A DNA stretch of 64,000 bases from Streptomyces sp. NBC_00178 (GTDB lineage Bacteria > Actinomycetota > Actinomycetes > Streptomycetales > Streptomycetaceae), in the NCBI RefSeq assembly GCF_036206005.1, contig NZ_CP108143.1, positions 2,046,001 through 2,110,000 of the forward strand, in the 5' to 3' direction. The notes beneath the pieces are model-generated. The model saw nothing but the letters and a program-made list of their open reading frames with translations. It ran no database searches and was not told the DNA's origin. This document shows, piece after piece, positions 8,902 to 17,549 of the stretch (the first letter of the stretch is position 1; each line of letters opens with the position of its first letter). The position numbers and the translations under genes are program-made.

Positions 8902-9144
8902 TCAGGAGTCGGCGCCCGGCCTGTCGACCAGTTCGATCTGGTCCACCGCGTTGCACCAGCGGCAGCGCACGGACTCGATGGTCTCACTGACCACCTCCCG
9001 CTCCTCGACACTCGACTCCCCGGCCAGGTCGAGATGGACGTACTCCACGACCTTCGAGGAGCGCGTCACGTCGAAACGGGTGAGATTGCCGCAGAGTGTG
9101 CAGCGCCAGCGGGTCGCGTCCGTCGGCTGGGGAACCGTCGTCAT
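8902..9144 (-). CDS. Small double-CxxC (zinc-ribbon-like) protein
   Basis: An 80-aa protein with no named family that I recognise. It has two CxxC pairs, CTLC near residue 15 and CRWC near residue 62, with the middle dominated by acidic and beta-prone sequence. This spacing is that of a small zinc ribbon. The composition matches neighbouring genes, so it is a native gene rather than a chance frame. It lies 34 bp upstream of the NYN-domain gene in the same direction and could be its partner, for example in RNA binding; that is inference from position only. Confidence 0.72.
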   Translation of the reverse strand: MTTVPQPTDATRWRCTLCGNLTRFDVTRSSKVVEYVHLDLAGESSVEEREVVSETIESVRCRWCNAVDQIELVDRPGADS

Positions 9145-9291
9145 CGTTGAGTCCTCTTTCGTCGAGTCTCTCGTGCGTGCCCAGGTCTTCGGTCTCGCGG
9201 TGCGCCGTCGAACTGCGGAAGTCCTGCGGCAACCCTACGGCCTCGCGCATCCCCGCCGGCACGGCGAGGCGGTCTGTCCCGTTCTCACCGT

Positions 9292-10062
9292 GTGCGTCAT
9301 GCTCTGTACGTGATCGATCTGCGGGAAGGCGACTGGCGGAAGCGGGCCCGGGAGCTCGGCGCGGCGGCCGGCGCGGGCGGCGCCCCGGTCACGTACGGAC
9401 TGATGGCGCTGTGCTGTGCGGTGTTCCTGATCAGCCCGCTCTCCGGGTTCAACCCCACCCACGGCGAGGGCGACGCGCTCCTCGCCGCGCAGGCGGGGTA
9501 CTTCGAGCGGTGGGGCGTGATCCCCAGCGAACTCCTGGACGGCTCCGCCCACGCGGCCCTGACCCCGCTGACCGCGCTCTTCGTCCACGGCAGCTGGCTG
9601 CACCTGCTCGGCAACATGCTCTTCCTCTACGTGTTCGGCGCCATGGCCGAGGAACGCATGGGGCGCACCGAGTTCGTCTTCTTCTACGTCGCGTGCGGCT
9701 ATTTCGCCCTGGTGGCCTACGCGGTCGTGCACGCGGGCTCGGACCAGACGCTGGTCGGGGCGTCGGGGGCGATCTCCGCCGTGCTGGGCGCCTTCCTCTA
9801 CCTCTTCCCCCGGGCCCGCGTCACCAGCCTGTTCCCGTTCCTCTTCTTCCTGCCGCTGCGCTTCCCCGCGTGGATCGTGCTCGTGTTCTGGTTCGTGCTC
9901 CAGTGGCTCGCGGCCCAGGGCGCGGGAAGCGGGCCGGGGGTGGCCTACCTCGCCCATGTGGCGGGCTTCGCCGCCGGGTTCCTGTACGCCTGGGGGCGTT
10001 ATCGGGGTGGTACTAGAGTGAAGCCACCAGCCACGGCCACCGAGGGAGAAAGCCAGCCGTGA
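9292..10062 (+). CDS. Rhomboid family intramembrane serine protease
   Basis: A 256-aa polytopic protease cleaving transmembrane substrates in the lipid bilayer. Hallmarks are HGSWLHLLGNMLFLYVFG (conserved HxxxHLxxN helix 2), GASGAI with the catalytic Ser, and AHVAGF with the catalytic His. About six or seven helices are visible. The GTG at 9292 opens the longest reading frame, but no Shine-Dalgarno is seen there; GTG 9310 is an alternative. The last codons overlap the start of the next gene (GTGA), so the two are translationally coupled. No substrate can be inferred. Confidence 0.88.
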   Translation: MRHALYVIDLREGDWRKRARELGAAAGAGGAPVTYGLMALCCAVFLISPLSGFNPTHGEGDALLAAQAGYFERWGVIPSELLDGSAHAALTPLTALFVHGSWLHLLGNMLFLYVFGAMAEERMGRTEFVFFYVACGYFALVAYAVVHAGSDQTLVGASGAISAVLGAFLYLFPRARVTSLFPFLFFLPLRFPAWIVLVFWFVLQWLAAQGAGSGPGVAYLAHVAGFAAGFLYAWGRYRGGTRVKPPATATEGESQP

Positions 10063-10340
10063 TCACCGCGATCGTTCTCATCAAGACCAGCGTGGACCGG
10101 ATCCCCGAGATCGCCGAGGCCATCGCCTCGCTGGACAGCGTCAGCGAGGTCTTCTCGGTCACCGGCACGTACGACCTGATCGCCATGGTCCGGGTCGCCA
10201 GGCACGACGACCTCGCCGACGTCATCCCGGGCCGGATCAGCAAGATCCCGGGAGTCGAGGGGACCGACACCCACGTGGCCTTCCGCACCTACTCGCAGCA
10301 CGACCTCGAGGCGGCTTTCGCCATCGGCCTCGACGCCTGA
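10059..10340 (+). CDS. Stand-alone Lrp/AsnC ligand-binding (RAM) domain protein
   Basis: A 93-aa protein that is only the C-terminal effector domain of the Lrp/AsnC family, with no helix-turn-helix. The pattern VSEVFSVTGTYDLIAMVRV and the C-terminal VAFRTYS are typical of the alpha-beta RAM fold, which forms rings and binds amino acids. Such proteins probably bind small ligands or modulate full-length Lrp regulators. The GTG start overlaps the rhomboid stop by 4 nt, with GGGAGAA upstream, so expression is coupled to the protease. A hairpin follows. The function of the pair is unknown. Confidence 0.85.
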   Translation: MITAIVLIKTSVDRIPEIAEAIASLDSVSEVFSVTGTYDLIAMVRVARHDDLADVIPGRISKIPGVEGTDTHVAFRTYSQHDLEAAFAIGLDA

Positions 10341-10356
10341 GGCGCGGCGGACGGCT

Positions 10357-10392
10357 CCGGCCGGGACGGGGAGACGCTCCCGTCCCGGCCGG
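10357..10392. terminator. Terminator between convergent genes
   Basis: 14-bp inverted repeat, 10357-10370 with 10379-10392, placed between the Lrp-like gene and the convergent aminotransferase gene. Confidence 0.8.
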
Positions 10393-10409
10393 TTCCGCCC
10401 ACGGACGGA

Positions 10410-11789
10410 TCAGACCTGGACAAAGGCGCCCCGGTCCGGGACGCAGCGGCCGTCCTCGGTCCGGTAGGCCCAGCGGGCGCCCGAGCTCACGAGCTCCCGG
10501 ACCGCGCCCAGGAACCGCTCGATGTGCTCGTCCGGCGTCCCGGCCCCGAAACTCACCCGGATGGCGTTGAGCGACCTCTCCCCCGGAGCGGCCTCGGGGG
10601 CGCCGCACTCACCCGGGTCCTGCGGCTCGCTGCCCAGCAGGGTGCGCACCAGCGGGTGGGCGCAGAACAGTCCGTCGCGCACCCCGATGCCGTACTCCGC
10701 GGAGAGCGCGGCGGCGAAGTGCGAGCTGTTCCAGCCCTCGACCACGAAGGAGATGACGCCGACCCTCGGGGCGTCGTCGCCGAACAGCGAGAGCACCTTC
10801 ACCTCGGGGACTCCGGCCAGCCCCTCCCGCACCCGGGTGACGAGCTGCTGCTCGCGCTCGACCAGCCGGTCGAAGCCCGCCTCGGTCAGGGCCTTGCAGG
10901 CGGCGGCGATGGAGTAGACGCCGATGACGTTGGGCGATCCGGCCTCGTGGCGGGCCGCGGTGGTGTGCCACTCGACGTCCACTCCCCCGTCGGTGCGCCG
11001 CGCCACCTTGCGGGAGGCGCCGCCCCCGGCGAGGTAGGGCTCGGCGTCCCGCAGCCAGTCGGCCCGGCCGGCGAGCACGCCCGAGCCGAACGGGGCGTAC
11101 AGCTTGTGGCCCGAGAAGGCGACCCAGTCGACGTCCAGCTCCGCGATGTCCACCGGGTGATGGGGCGCCAGCTGCGCGGCGTCGAGGACGATCCGGGCCC
11201 CGTGGGCGTGGGCGGCAGCCGCCAGTTCCTTCACCGGCCACAGCTCGCCGGTGACGTTGGAGGCACCCGTGACGCAGACCAGGGCCGGGCCGTAGGGGTC
11301 GCGGGCGGCCAGGGCCCGCTCGAGCGTGGCGACGGCCTGGTCCGGGGTGCGCGGGGCGTCGAGGTAGGTCACCCGGGCGTCCCGCCAGGGCAGCAGCGAG
11401 GCGTGGTGCTCGGTCTCGAACACGAACACCTCGCAGCCGGCGGGCAGCGCGGCGGCCAGCAGGTTGAGCGAGTCGGTCGTCGAGCGGGTGAAGACCACCT
11501 GGTCGTCGGCGCGGCAGCCCAGGAACTCCGCGACGGTGGCCCGGCTCGTCTCGAACAGGTCGGTGGAGAGCTGCGAGAGGTATCCGGCACCGCGGTGGAC
11601 GCTGCCGTAGTACGGGGCGTAGGCGGCCACGTCGTCCCACACCCGCTGGAGGGCGGGGGCGCTGGCGGCGTAGTCGAGGGCGGCGTACGTGACGTCCCCG
11701 CCGGTGACGAGCGGAACGGTGACATCCGCGCCCAGAACGGGCAGCGGGGCACAAATGGTCTGGTCGGCGGCAGCGGTGGGTACAGACAT
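10410..11789 (-). CDS. PLP-dependent aminotransferase class V (cysteine desulfurase-like)
   Basis: A 459-aa fold-type I PLP enzyme. It shows YAALDYAASAPALQ at the N-terminus, TEHHASLLPW for cofactor contacts, DAAQLAPHHPVDI with the PLP-binding Asp, and the Schiff-base lysine in FSGHKLYAPFG. A Cys-containing catalytic loop like that of true cysteine desulfurases is not obvious, so isopenicillin-epimerase-like or desulfurase-like chemistry both remain possible. The leader carries a SAM-IV riboswitch, which ties the gene to sulfur or methionine metabolism and predicts shut-off when S-adenosylmethionine is high. ATG 11789 is preceded by GGGAG. It is a single-gene unit ending in a shared terminator. 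Confidence 0.82.
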   Translation of the reverse strand: MSVPTAAADQTICAPLPVLGADVTVPLVTGGDVTYAALDYAASAPALQRVWDDVAAYAPYYGSVHRGAGYLSQLSTDLFETSRATVAEFLGCRADDQVVFTRSTTDSLNLLAAALPAGCEVFVFETEHHASLLPWRDARVTYLDAPRTPDQAVATLERALAARDPYGPALVCVTGASNVTGELWPVKELAAAAHAHGARIVLDAAQLAPHHPVDIAELDVDWVAFSGHKLYAPFGSGVLAGRADWLRDAEPYLAGGGASRKVARRTDGGVDVEWHTTAARHEAGSPNVIGVYSIAAACKALTEAGFDRLVEREQQLVTRVREGLAGVPEVKVLSLFGDDAPRVGVISFVVEGWNSSHFAAALSAEYGIGVRDGLFCAHPLVRTLLGSEPQDPGECGAPEAAPGERSLNAIRVSFGAGTPDEHIERFLGAVRELVSSGARWAYRTEDGRCVPDRGAFVQV

Positions 11790-11939
11790 GGCGAACTCCC
11801 GTAAGAGGCAGGCGACATCCTCGCGCCGGCGGTACGCGGCAGCGCGGAGAGGAAGGAGGAAAAGGGTGTGCGGAGGAGGGCTTCGCGCCCTATCGCATTC
11901 GCTTGCTCACAGAAGGCTCCCTGGGACCAGGACCCCAAG

Positions 11940-12081
11940 GGGTGGCATCCAGCGATGCCGAGGGGTCCGCGCTTGCCGCAGACCTCGCTGACTGCGGCCT
12001 GGTCTTCACCCGGGGCACCCCGCCACGGACGGAGGGTTGCCGGACAGCGGGCCGGGGCCGTAGTCGCTGTCACTCATGACC
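11940..12081 (-). ncRNA. SAM-IV riboswitch
   Basis: On the minus strand the leader begins GGUCAUGAGUGACAGC, continues through CCGGCAACCCUCC and GGUGCCCCGGGUGAAGACCAGG, then a pseudoknot-rich 3' part. This is the S-adenosylmethionine-binding core shared with SAM-I, in the arrangement of the actinobacterial SAM-IV class. It ends about 150 nt before the aminotransferase start. The expression platform is unclear: a small GGGC/GCCC hairpin (about 11877-11891) and a pyrimidine tract that could mask the GGGAG Shine-Dalgarno lie in between. The exact 3' limit is approximate. Confidence 0.88.
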
Positions 12082-12117
12082 TGCCCAGCATCTTGCCACA
12101 CCCCTGGCGACGCGCAA

Positions 12118-12146
12118 GGGCGCAGTCCGCGATCCGGACTGCGCCC
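12118..12146 (-). terminator. trpD terminator
   Basis: Perfect 12-bp inverted repeat (12118-12129 and 12135-12146, 5-nt loop) just behind trpD and before the riboswitch. Confidence 0.82.
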
Positions 12147-12167
12147 CGCTCTCACACCGTGCGCCTC

Positions 12168-13232
12168 TCAGGCGTTGCTGGCGGACACCCAGCGCTCCAG
12201 CGCGCGCTTGGCCCCGCCCGAGTCGATGGACTCCGCGGCGCGCGCGATCCCGGCCGCCAGCTGCTCCTGCAGCGTGCCCGCACCCGGGTCCAGCGCGACC
12301 AGCGCTGCCGCGGAGTTGAGGAGCACGGCCTCGCGCACGGGCCCGGTCTCCCCGTCGAGCAGCCGGCGGGCGACATCGGCGTTGTACGACGCGTCGGCGC
12401 CCCGCAGGGCCTCGACGGGGACCAGCTGGAGACCGACGTCGCGCGGGTCGAAGGGCTCCTCGCGGACCGTGCCGTCGCGCACGGTCCACACCCGGGAGGT
12501 GGCGGTGGTCGTCAGCTCGTCCAGGCCGTCGTCACCGCGGAAGACCAGCGCGGAGTTGCCCCGGTCCGCCAGCACACCCGCCACGATGGGCGCCATCTTC
12601 GGGTCGGCGACGCCGATGGCCTGGGAACGCACCCGTGCCGGATTGGTGAGCGGACCCAGGATGTTGAAGGTGGTCTGGGTCCCCAGCTCCTTGCGGGCCT
12701 TGGCCGCGTACCGCAGGGCGGGGTGGAACTTCACGGCGAAGCAGAAGGTGATGCCGGCCTCCTCCGCGACGGAGACGACCCGCTGCGGGGTGAGTTCGAG
12801 GTTGACGCCGAGCTTCTCCAGCACGTCGGAGGCCCCGCTGGCCGAGGAGGAGGCGCGGTTGCCGTGCTTGACGACCTTGGCCCCCGTCCCCGCGACGACG
12901 ATGGCGGACATGGTGGAGATGTTGACCGTCTTGGCCATGTCGCCGCCGGTCCCCACGATGTCGACCGTGCGGCCGGGCACCTCGATGGTGTGGGCGTGCT
13001 CGTACATGGCGCGGACCAGTCCGGTCACCTCGTCGACCGTCTCGCCCTTGGCCCGCAGCGCGACCGCGAACCCGGCGATCTGCGCGTCCGTGGCCTCACC
13101 GCTCATGATGCGGTTCATGGCCCAGGCCGTGTCGTCGGCGCCGAGGTCCTCGCCCCGCAGGAGAGGGGTCAGCACGCCCGGCCAGGTGCGGGCCGCCGTG
13201 TTGTCGCCGCCGTCCTGGGTCGCCACGTTCAT
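12168..13232 (-). CDS. trpD: Anthranilate phosphoribosyltransferase
   Basis: 354 aa. Catalyses the second step of tryptophan synthesis, anthranilate plus PRPP to phosphoribosylanthranilate. Diagnostic motifs are DIVGTGGD (PRPP binding), KHGNRASSS, and [13 protein letters not shown] 13232 is preferred to ATG 13277 because AGGAG lies 6 nt before it and the N-terminus MNVATQDGG then has normal family length. It stands apart from other trp genes. It has its own terminators on both sides, so it is a single-gene transcript next to the respiratory operon, an arrangement also remembered for M. tuberculosis (Rv2192c beside ctaE). Confidence 0.95.
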   Translation of the reverse strand: MNVATQDGGDNTAARTWPGVLTPLLRGEDLGADDTAWAMNRIMSGEATDAQIAGFAVALRAKGETVDEVTGLVRAMYEHAHTIEVPGRTVDIVGTGGDMAKTVNISTMSAIVVAGTGAKVVKHGNRASSSASGASDVLEKLGVNLELTPQRVVSVAEEAGITFCFAVKFHPALRYAAKARKELGTQTTFNILGPLTNPARVRSQAIGVADPKMAPIVAGVLADRGNSALVFRGDDGLDELTTTATSRVWTVRDGTVREEPFDPRDVGLQLVPVEALRGADASYNADVARRLLDGETGPVREAVLLNSAAALVALDPGAGTLQEQLAAGIARAAESIDSGGAKRALERWVSASNA

Positions 13233-13300
13233 GGTCCGCTCCTGGGAGTCCACAGCCGGTACAAGGATGTCTCCCACCCTATCCAGCCCGGAGGCAGCGA

Positions 13301-13331
13301 AGAGCCCCGTCCACCGGATGGACGGGGCTCT
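13301..13331 (-). terminator. Terminator of the ctaE-qcrCAB operon
   Basis: Perfect 13-bp inverted repeat (13301-13313 and 13319-13331, 5-nt loop) directly behind qcrB. Confidence 0.85.
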
Positions 13332-13355
13332 CGCTGTGGCGTTCAGCTGAGGTGA

Positions 13356-14981
13356 TCAGTGGTGGCCGTGGCCGCTCGTGATCTCCTTGTACTCCTCGGC
13401 GGTGGGCTTGGCGATCTGACTGTCCTCACCGAAGTAGCCCTTGCTGAGGCTCGCCCGCACCTTCTGCAGTACGGACGGCTTGCGCTCGACGCCGTTCTCG
13501 TCGACCGTCGGGCCGATCTCGACCGGCTTGTACTGCTCATGCGCGGTGAGCGTGTGCAGCTGCCCCGGGCCGAGCGGCTCGTGGATCTCGACGAACTCAC
13601 CGTGCGGCAGGCGCTTGATGGTGCCGGACTCGCGCCCGTGCAGCACCTTCTCCTTGTCGCGTCGCTGGAGGCCGAGGCAGATCCGCTTCGTGACGATGAA
13701 CGCCAGGACCGGGCCGACGAAGAAGGCGATCCGGACGAACCAGCTGATCGAGTTCAGCGACAGGTGGAAGTGGGTCGCCCAGATGTCGTTGCCGCCGCCG
13801 ATGAGCATGACGAAGTAGATCGTCACCCAGGCGACACCGATCGCGGTGCGGACCGGGGCGTTGCGCGGCTTGTCCAGGATGTGGTGCTCGCGCTTGTCCC
13901 CGGTGATCCAGGACTCGATGAACGGGTACATCGCGAGCGCCCCGAGGACGACACCGAACAGGACCAGCGGGATGAGCACGCCCAGGACCAGCGTGTGGCC
14001 CCAGAGGTTGATCTCCCAGCCGGGCATCACACGGACGAAGCCCTCGGCGAATCCCATGTACCAGTCCGGCTGGGCGCCCGTGGACACCTGGTCGGGGCGG
14101 TACGGGCCGAGCGCCCAGATCGGGTTGATCGAGGCGATGGCCGCGAGGATCGCGATGAAGCCGAAGACCAGGAAGAAGAAGCCTCCGGCCTTGGCCATGT
14201 ACACCGGCAGCAGGGGCATGCCGACGACGTTCTTGTTCGTGCGGCCGGGGCCGGCGAACTGGGTGTGCTTGTGGAAGAACACCAGGATGAGGTGGCCGAC
14301 CACGAGCCCGAGCATGATGCCGGGCAGCAGCAGGATGTGGATCGAGTAGAACCTCGCGATGATGTCCGTGCCGGGGAACTCCCCGCCGAACAGGAACATC
14401 GAGATGTACGTACCGACGATCGGCATCGACAGGATGGCGCCCTGCGTGAAGCGCACACCCGTACCGGAGAGCAGGTCGTCCGGGAGCGAGTAACCGGTGA
14501 ACCCGGTGAACATGCCGAGGACGAAGAGCAGGAAGCCGAACAGCCAGTTGATCTCGCGCGGCTTGCGGTACGCGCCGGTGAAGAACACCCGGAACATGTG
14601 CACGAACATGCCGGCGAGGAAGATCACCGCTGCCCAGTGGTGGATCTGCCGGACCAGCAGGCCGCCGCGGACGTCGAAGCTGATGTCCAGCGTCGAGGCG
14701 TAGGCCTCGGACATCCGGATGCCCTGCATCGGCTCGTACGAGCCGTGGTACACGACCTCGTTCATGCTCGGGTGGAAGAACAGCGTCAGGTACACACCCG
14801 TGAGGATGATGATGATGAAGCTGTAGAGGCAGATCTCGCCGAGCATGAAGGACCAGTGGTCCGGGAAGATCTTGCGCATGTTGGCCTTGGCCAGGCCGTA
14901 GATGCCGAGCCGGCCGTCCGCCCAGTCGGCCACCCGCTCGCCGGCGGGCGCCTTGCGCTGTGTTTCCGTCGCAGTACTCAT
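13356..14981 (-). CDS. qcrB: Menaquinol-cytochrome c reductase cytochrome b subunit
   Basis: A 541-aa cytochrome b of the actinobacterial bc1 complex, oxidising menaquinol and passing electrons to haems bL and bH. Several transmembrane helices and the haem-ligand histidines (for example HHWAAVIFLAGMFVHMFRV) are visible, and FIESWITGDKREHH lies in the C-terminal half. The protein is longer than mitochondrial cytochrome b because of a C-terminal cytoplasmic extension ending in GHGHH. ATG overlaps the qcrA stop by 4 nt, so it is the coupled last gene of ctaE-qcrC-qcrA-qcrB. In Actinobacteria this complex forms a supercomplex with aa3 oxidase and is the target of Q203-type inhibitors (established knowledge). 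Confidence 0.97.
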   Translation of the reverse strand: MSTATETQRKAPAGERVADWADGRLGIYGLAKANMRKIFPDHWSFMLGEICLYSFIIIILTGVYLTLFFHPSMNEVVYHGSYEPMQGIRMSEAYASTLDISFDVRGGLLVRQIHHWAAVIFLAGMFVHMFRVFFTGAYRKPREINWLFGFLLFVLGMFTGFTGYSLPDDLLSGTGVRFTQGAILSMPIVGTYISMFLFGGEFPGTDIIARFYSIHILLLPGIMLGLVVGHLILVFFHKHTQFAGPGRTNKNVVGMPLLPVYMAKAGGFFFLVFGFIAILAAIASINPIWALGPYRPDQVSTGAQPDWYMGFAEGFVRVMPGWEINLWGHTLVLGVLIPLVLFGVVLGALAMYPFIESWITGDKREHHILDKPRNAPVRTAIGVAWVTIYFVMLIGGGNDIWATHFHLSLNSISWFVRIAFFVGPVLAFIVTKRICLGLQRRDKEKVLHGRESGTIKRLPHGEFVEIHEPLGPGQLHTLTAHEQYKPVEIGPTVDENGVERKPSVLQKVRASLSKGYFGEDSQIAKPTAEEYKEITSGHGHH

Positions 14982-16030
14982 CCGCGCTCCCAGAAGGCAG
15001 GACCGACGGGCTCTTCGAAGTCACCGAGCGCTTCGAGGTTGCCCTCGCTGTTCACGCCGATCCGCAGCTGCGGGAGGGCGTGACCGGCCGGACCGAAGAT
15101 GACGCGGGCGCCGTCGGAGAGGTCGAAGGTGGACTGGTGGCACGGGCAGAGCACGTGGTGCGTCTGCTGCTCGTACAGGCTGATCGGGCAGCCGACGTGG
15201 GTGCAGATCTTGGAGAAGGCCACGATTCCCTCGTGGGCCCACTCGCGCTCCCGCTTGTCCTTGATGTTGTCCGGCTCGATGCGGATGATCATCAGGGCGG
15301 CCTTGGCGATCTGCGTCTGGAAGTCGTGCGCGTCCTCCTCCAGGCCCTCGGGCATGGCGAAGGTGAGCGAACCGACCACGACGTCCTCGGGACGCAGCGG
15401 CTCCATCGTGTTCATGTTGACGAGCAGCTTGCCCTTGGCCCACAGGGTGTTGCGGAGCTTCTTCTCCGGAAGCGGACCGAGGTCGCGCAGCAGCACCACA
15501 CCGGAGAGCGGCACCAGGGCCAGCGCGCCGAACATGGTGTTGCGGATCAGCTTGCGCCGTCCCAGCGCGGACTCCTCGGCACCGGCCGCGAAGTCCGCCA
15601 TGACCTTGGCCTTGACCTCGGGCGTGGCCTCGATGGCGTGCCGGTCGTCGGCGACCTCGACGTCGGACATCAGGGTGCGCGCCCAGTGGACGGCGCCCGC
15701 GCCGATGAGGAACAGCGCCAGGCCGAGCGTCAGCCCCAGGGAGAAGTTGAGCACGCTCACGTGGCCGAAGGGCCAGATGAACACGATCTTGTCGACCGGG
15801 AAGATGACGTAGCTGGCGATGAAGCCGACCGTCGCCAGCATGGACAGCGTGAACATGAACGCGACGGTGCGCTCGGAGCGCTTCGCGGCACGTTCGTCGA
15901 TGTCCTGGATGCGCGGCCGGTGTGCCGGCAGCCCCGGGTCGGCGAACGGGTCGTCCGCGACCGCTACCGCGCCGTGCGCGGTGTCCTGCCCTGCAGGCAG
16001 GCCCTCTTCTGAAATCTCTTGGCTACTCAT
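14978..16030 (-). CDS. qcrA: Rieske iron-sulfur subunit of the bc1 complex
   Basis: 350 aa. Carries the [2Fe-2S] cluster that takes electrons from menaquinol. The cluster boxes are CTHVGCPI and CPCHQSTFD. Three transmembrane helices precede the soluble domain, unlike the single helix of mitochondrial Rieske proteins; this is an actinobacterial hallmark. It overlaps qcrB (downstream) and qcrC (upstream) by 4 nt each, showing tight translational coupling. The N-terminal 80 residues are cytoplasmic and acidic, with a GLPAGQD start region. Confidence 0.97.
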   Translation of the reverse strand: MSSQEISEEGLPAGQDTAHGAVAVADDPFADPGLPAHRPRIQDIDERAAKRSERTVAFMFTLSMLATVGFIASYVIFPVDKIVFIWPFGHVSVLNFSLGLTLGLALFLIGAGAVHWARTLMSDVEVADDRHAIEATPEVKAKVMADFAAGAEESALGRRKLIRNTMFGALALVPLSGVVLLRDLGPLPEKKLRNTLWAKGKLLVNMNTMEPLRPEDVVVGSLTFAMPEGLEEDAHDFQTQIAKAALMIIRIEPDNIKDKREREWAHEGIVAFSKICTHVGCPISLYEQQTHHVLCPCHQSTFDLSDGARVIFGPAGHALPQLRIGVNSEGNLEALGDFEEPVGPAFWERG

Positions 16031-16836
16031 GACTTCTTGGCCTTAGCGGTGTGGGCCGCGACCCAGACGGCGATGGCGACCAGTCCGCCCAGTCCGAAGA
16101 TCCAGCCGAAGAGACCCTCACTCACGGGACCGAGGCCACCGAGCGAGAGCCCGCCGGGGCTCGCGGAGTCGCCACCGTTCACGGTCTTGATGTACGCGAT
16201 GATGTCTTTCTTCTCCTGCTCCGGCATGGTGCTGTCCGGGAAGGAGGGCATGCTCTGCGGGCCGGTCTGCATGGCCTCGTAGATGTGCTTCGGGCTCACG
16301 CCTTCCAGGCTGGGGGCGTACTTGCCGTGTGTCAGCGCGCCGCCCTCGCCGGTGAAGTTGTGGCACTGCGCGCAGTTGGTGCGGAACAGGTCCCCGCCCT
16401 TGGCCACGTCGGCGCCCGAGGGGTCGACCTGGCTCTTGGTGGGCGTGATCGGACCGGCGCCCAGCGACGAGATGTACGCCGCGAGCTGGTCGATCTCGGC
16501 CTGGTTGTAGATGACCTTCTTCTTCGGCACCTGGGCGCCCGGCTGCTGGGCCGGCATGCGTCCGGTGGCGACCTGGAAGTCGACGGCGGCGGAGCCGACG
16601 CCCACGAGGGACGGTCCGTCGGTGGTGCCCTGACCGCCGGCCCCGTGGCAGCTGGCACAGCCCACGGAATAGAGCTTCTTGCCCTCGTCGATGGCGAGGG
16701 ACTGGGCGGTGTCGTCGGCCTGCGCCTTACCCGCAGGCGCGAACGCGGCGTACAGCCCCCCGGTGGCCGCCAGCGCGAGGAGTAGTACGACGACCGCCGC
16801 CAGCGGATGGCGTCGTCGTGCGGAGAGCTTTTTCAC
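16027..16836 (-). CDS. qcrC: Di-haem cytochrome c subunit of the bc1 complex
   Basis: 269 aa. Two CxxCH haem-binding motifs, CASCHG and CAQCHN, mark the di-haem c-type cytochrome that replaces soluble cytochrome c by passing electrons directly to the CuA centre of CtaC. An N-terminal helix after a KKLSARRRHP stretch and a C-terminal helix (LFGWIFGLGGLVAIAVWVA) anchor it on the outer face. The start is GTG 16836, with only a weak GGGG Shine-Dalgarno. It overlaps qcrA by 4 nt and lies 55 bp behind ctaE. Confidence 0.96.
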   Translation of the reverse strand: MKKLSARRRHPLAAVVVLLLALAATGGLYAAFAPAGKAQADDTAQSLAIDEGKKLYSVGCASCHGAGGQGTTDGPSLVGVGSAAVDFQVATGRMPAQQPGAQVPKKKVIYNQAEIDQLAAYISSLGAGPITPTKSQVDPSGADVAKGGDLFRTNCAQCHNFTGEGGALTHGKYAPSLEGVSPKHIYEAMQTGPQSMPSFPDSTMPEQEKKDIIAYIKTVNGGDSASPGGLSLGGLGPVSEGLFGWIFGLGGLVAIAVWVAAHTAKAKKS

Positions 16837-16891
16837 GGATTACCCCGGTGTCAGGATCTTCTGCGTCGATGATGGGTGGGCGCGAGCCCGG

Positions 16892-17512
16892 TTACTTGAT
16901 CATGTAGATCGTGGCGAACAGGCCGATCCACACGACGTCGACGAAGTGCCAGTAGTAGGACACGACGATGGCGGCGGTGGCCTGTTCGTGGGTGAATCTC
17001 GAGGCCGCGTATGTCCTGCCCAGGACGAGCAGGAAGGCGATGAGGCCGCCTGTCACATGCAGACCGTGGAAGCCGGTCGTCAGGTAGAACACCGAACCGT
17101 ACGGGTCGGAGGACAGGGAGAGTCCGTCCTTCTTGACCAGCTCGGTGTACTCGAAGACCTGGCCGCCGATGAAGATCGCGCCCATCACGAACGTGATCAT
17201 GAACCAGGTGCGGAGCTTCTTCACATCGCCGCGCTCCGCGGCGAAGACGCCGAGCTGGCAGGTGAGGGAGGAAAGCACCAGGATCGTGGTGTTCGTCGCC
17301 GAGAACGGGAAGTTCAGATGGTCGGCCATCTCCTTCCAGTGATCGGGTCCCAGCACCGATCGCAGGGTGAAGTACATCGCGAAGAGGGCCGCGAAGAACA
17401 TCAGCTCGGAACTCAACCAGATGATGGTTCCGACGCTGGTGAGGTTCGGCCGATTGACCGACGGGTGCGCGTGCCCGGTTTCTACTGTCGTTGCTGTCGC
17501 CACGACCGACAT
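16892..17512 (-). CDS. ctaE: Cytochrome c oxidase subunit III
   Basis: 206 aa with five transmembrane helices. Subunit III of the aa3 oxidase, with the family motifs [17 protein letters not shown] near the N-terminus, [11 protein letters not shown], and [11 protein letters not shown] at the C-terminus. It is the first gene of the ctaE-qcrCAB operon, while subunits II, I and IV sit in the separate ctaCDF operon. The ATG lies in the middle of a perfect 21-bp palindrome and no Shine-Dalgarno is visible in front of it. Translation or transcription initiation here is therefore unusual and may be regulated. Confidence 0.96.
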   Translation of the reverse strand: MSVVATATTVETGHAHPSVNRPNLTSVGTIIWLSSELMFFAALFAMYFTLRSVLGPDHWKEMADHLNFPFSATNTTILVLSSLTCQLGVFAAERGDVKKLRTWFMITFVMGAIFIGGQVFEYTELVKKDGLSLSSDPYGSVFYLTTGFHGLHVTGGLIAFLLVLGRTYAASRFTHEQATAAIVVSYYWHFVDVVWIGLFATIYMIK

Positions 17513-17523
17513 TATGTCGGTCG
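17503..17523. promoter_or_regulatory. Perfect palindrome centred on the ctaE start codon
   Basis: Arms CGACCGACAT (17503-17512) and ATGTCGGTCG (17514-17523) with a single-base spacer. The ctaE ATG (17512-17510 on the minus strand) falls inside one arm. It could be a dyad operator or, in the mRNA, a hairpin holding the start codon. Confidence 0.6.
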
Positions 17524-17549
17524 CTTATCCCGCCCTCACTCCGGGGGGT

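Noticed and set aside
11369..12073. 234-codon minus-strand frame through the SAM-IV region
   Set aside because: Overlaps the riboswitch and then runs out of frame within the aminotransferase gene; no family resemblance.
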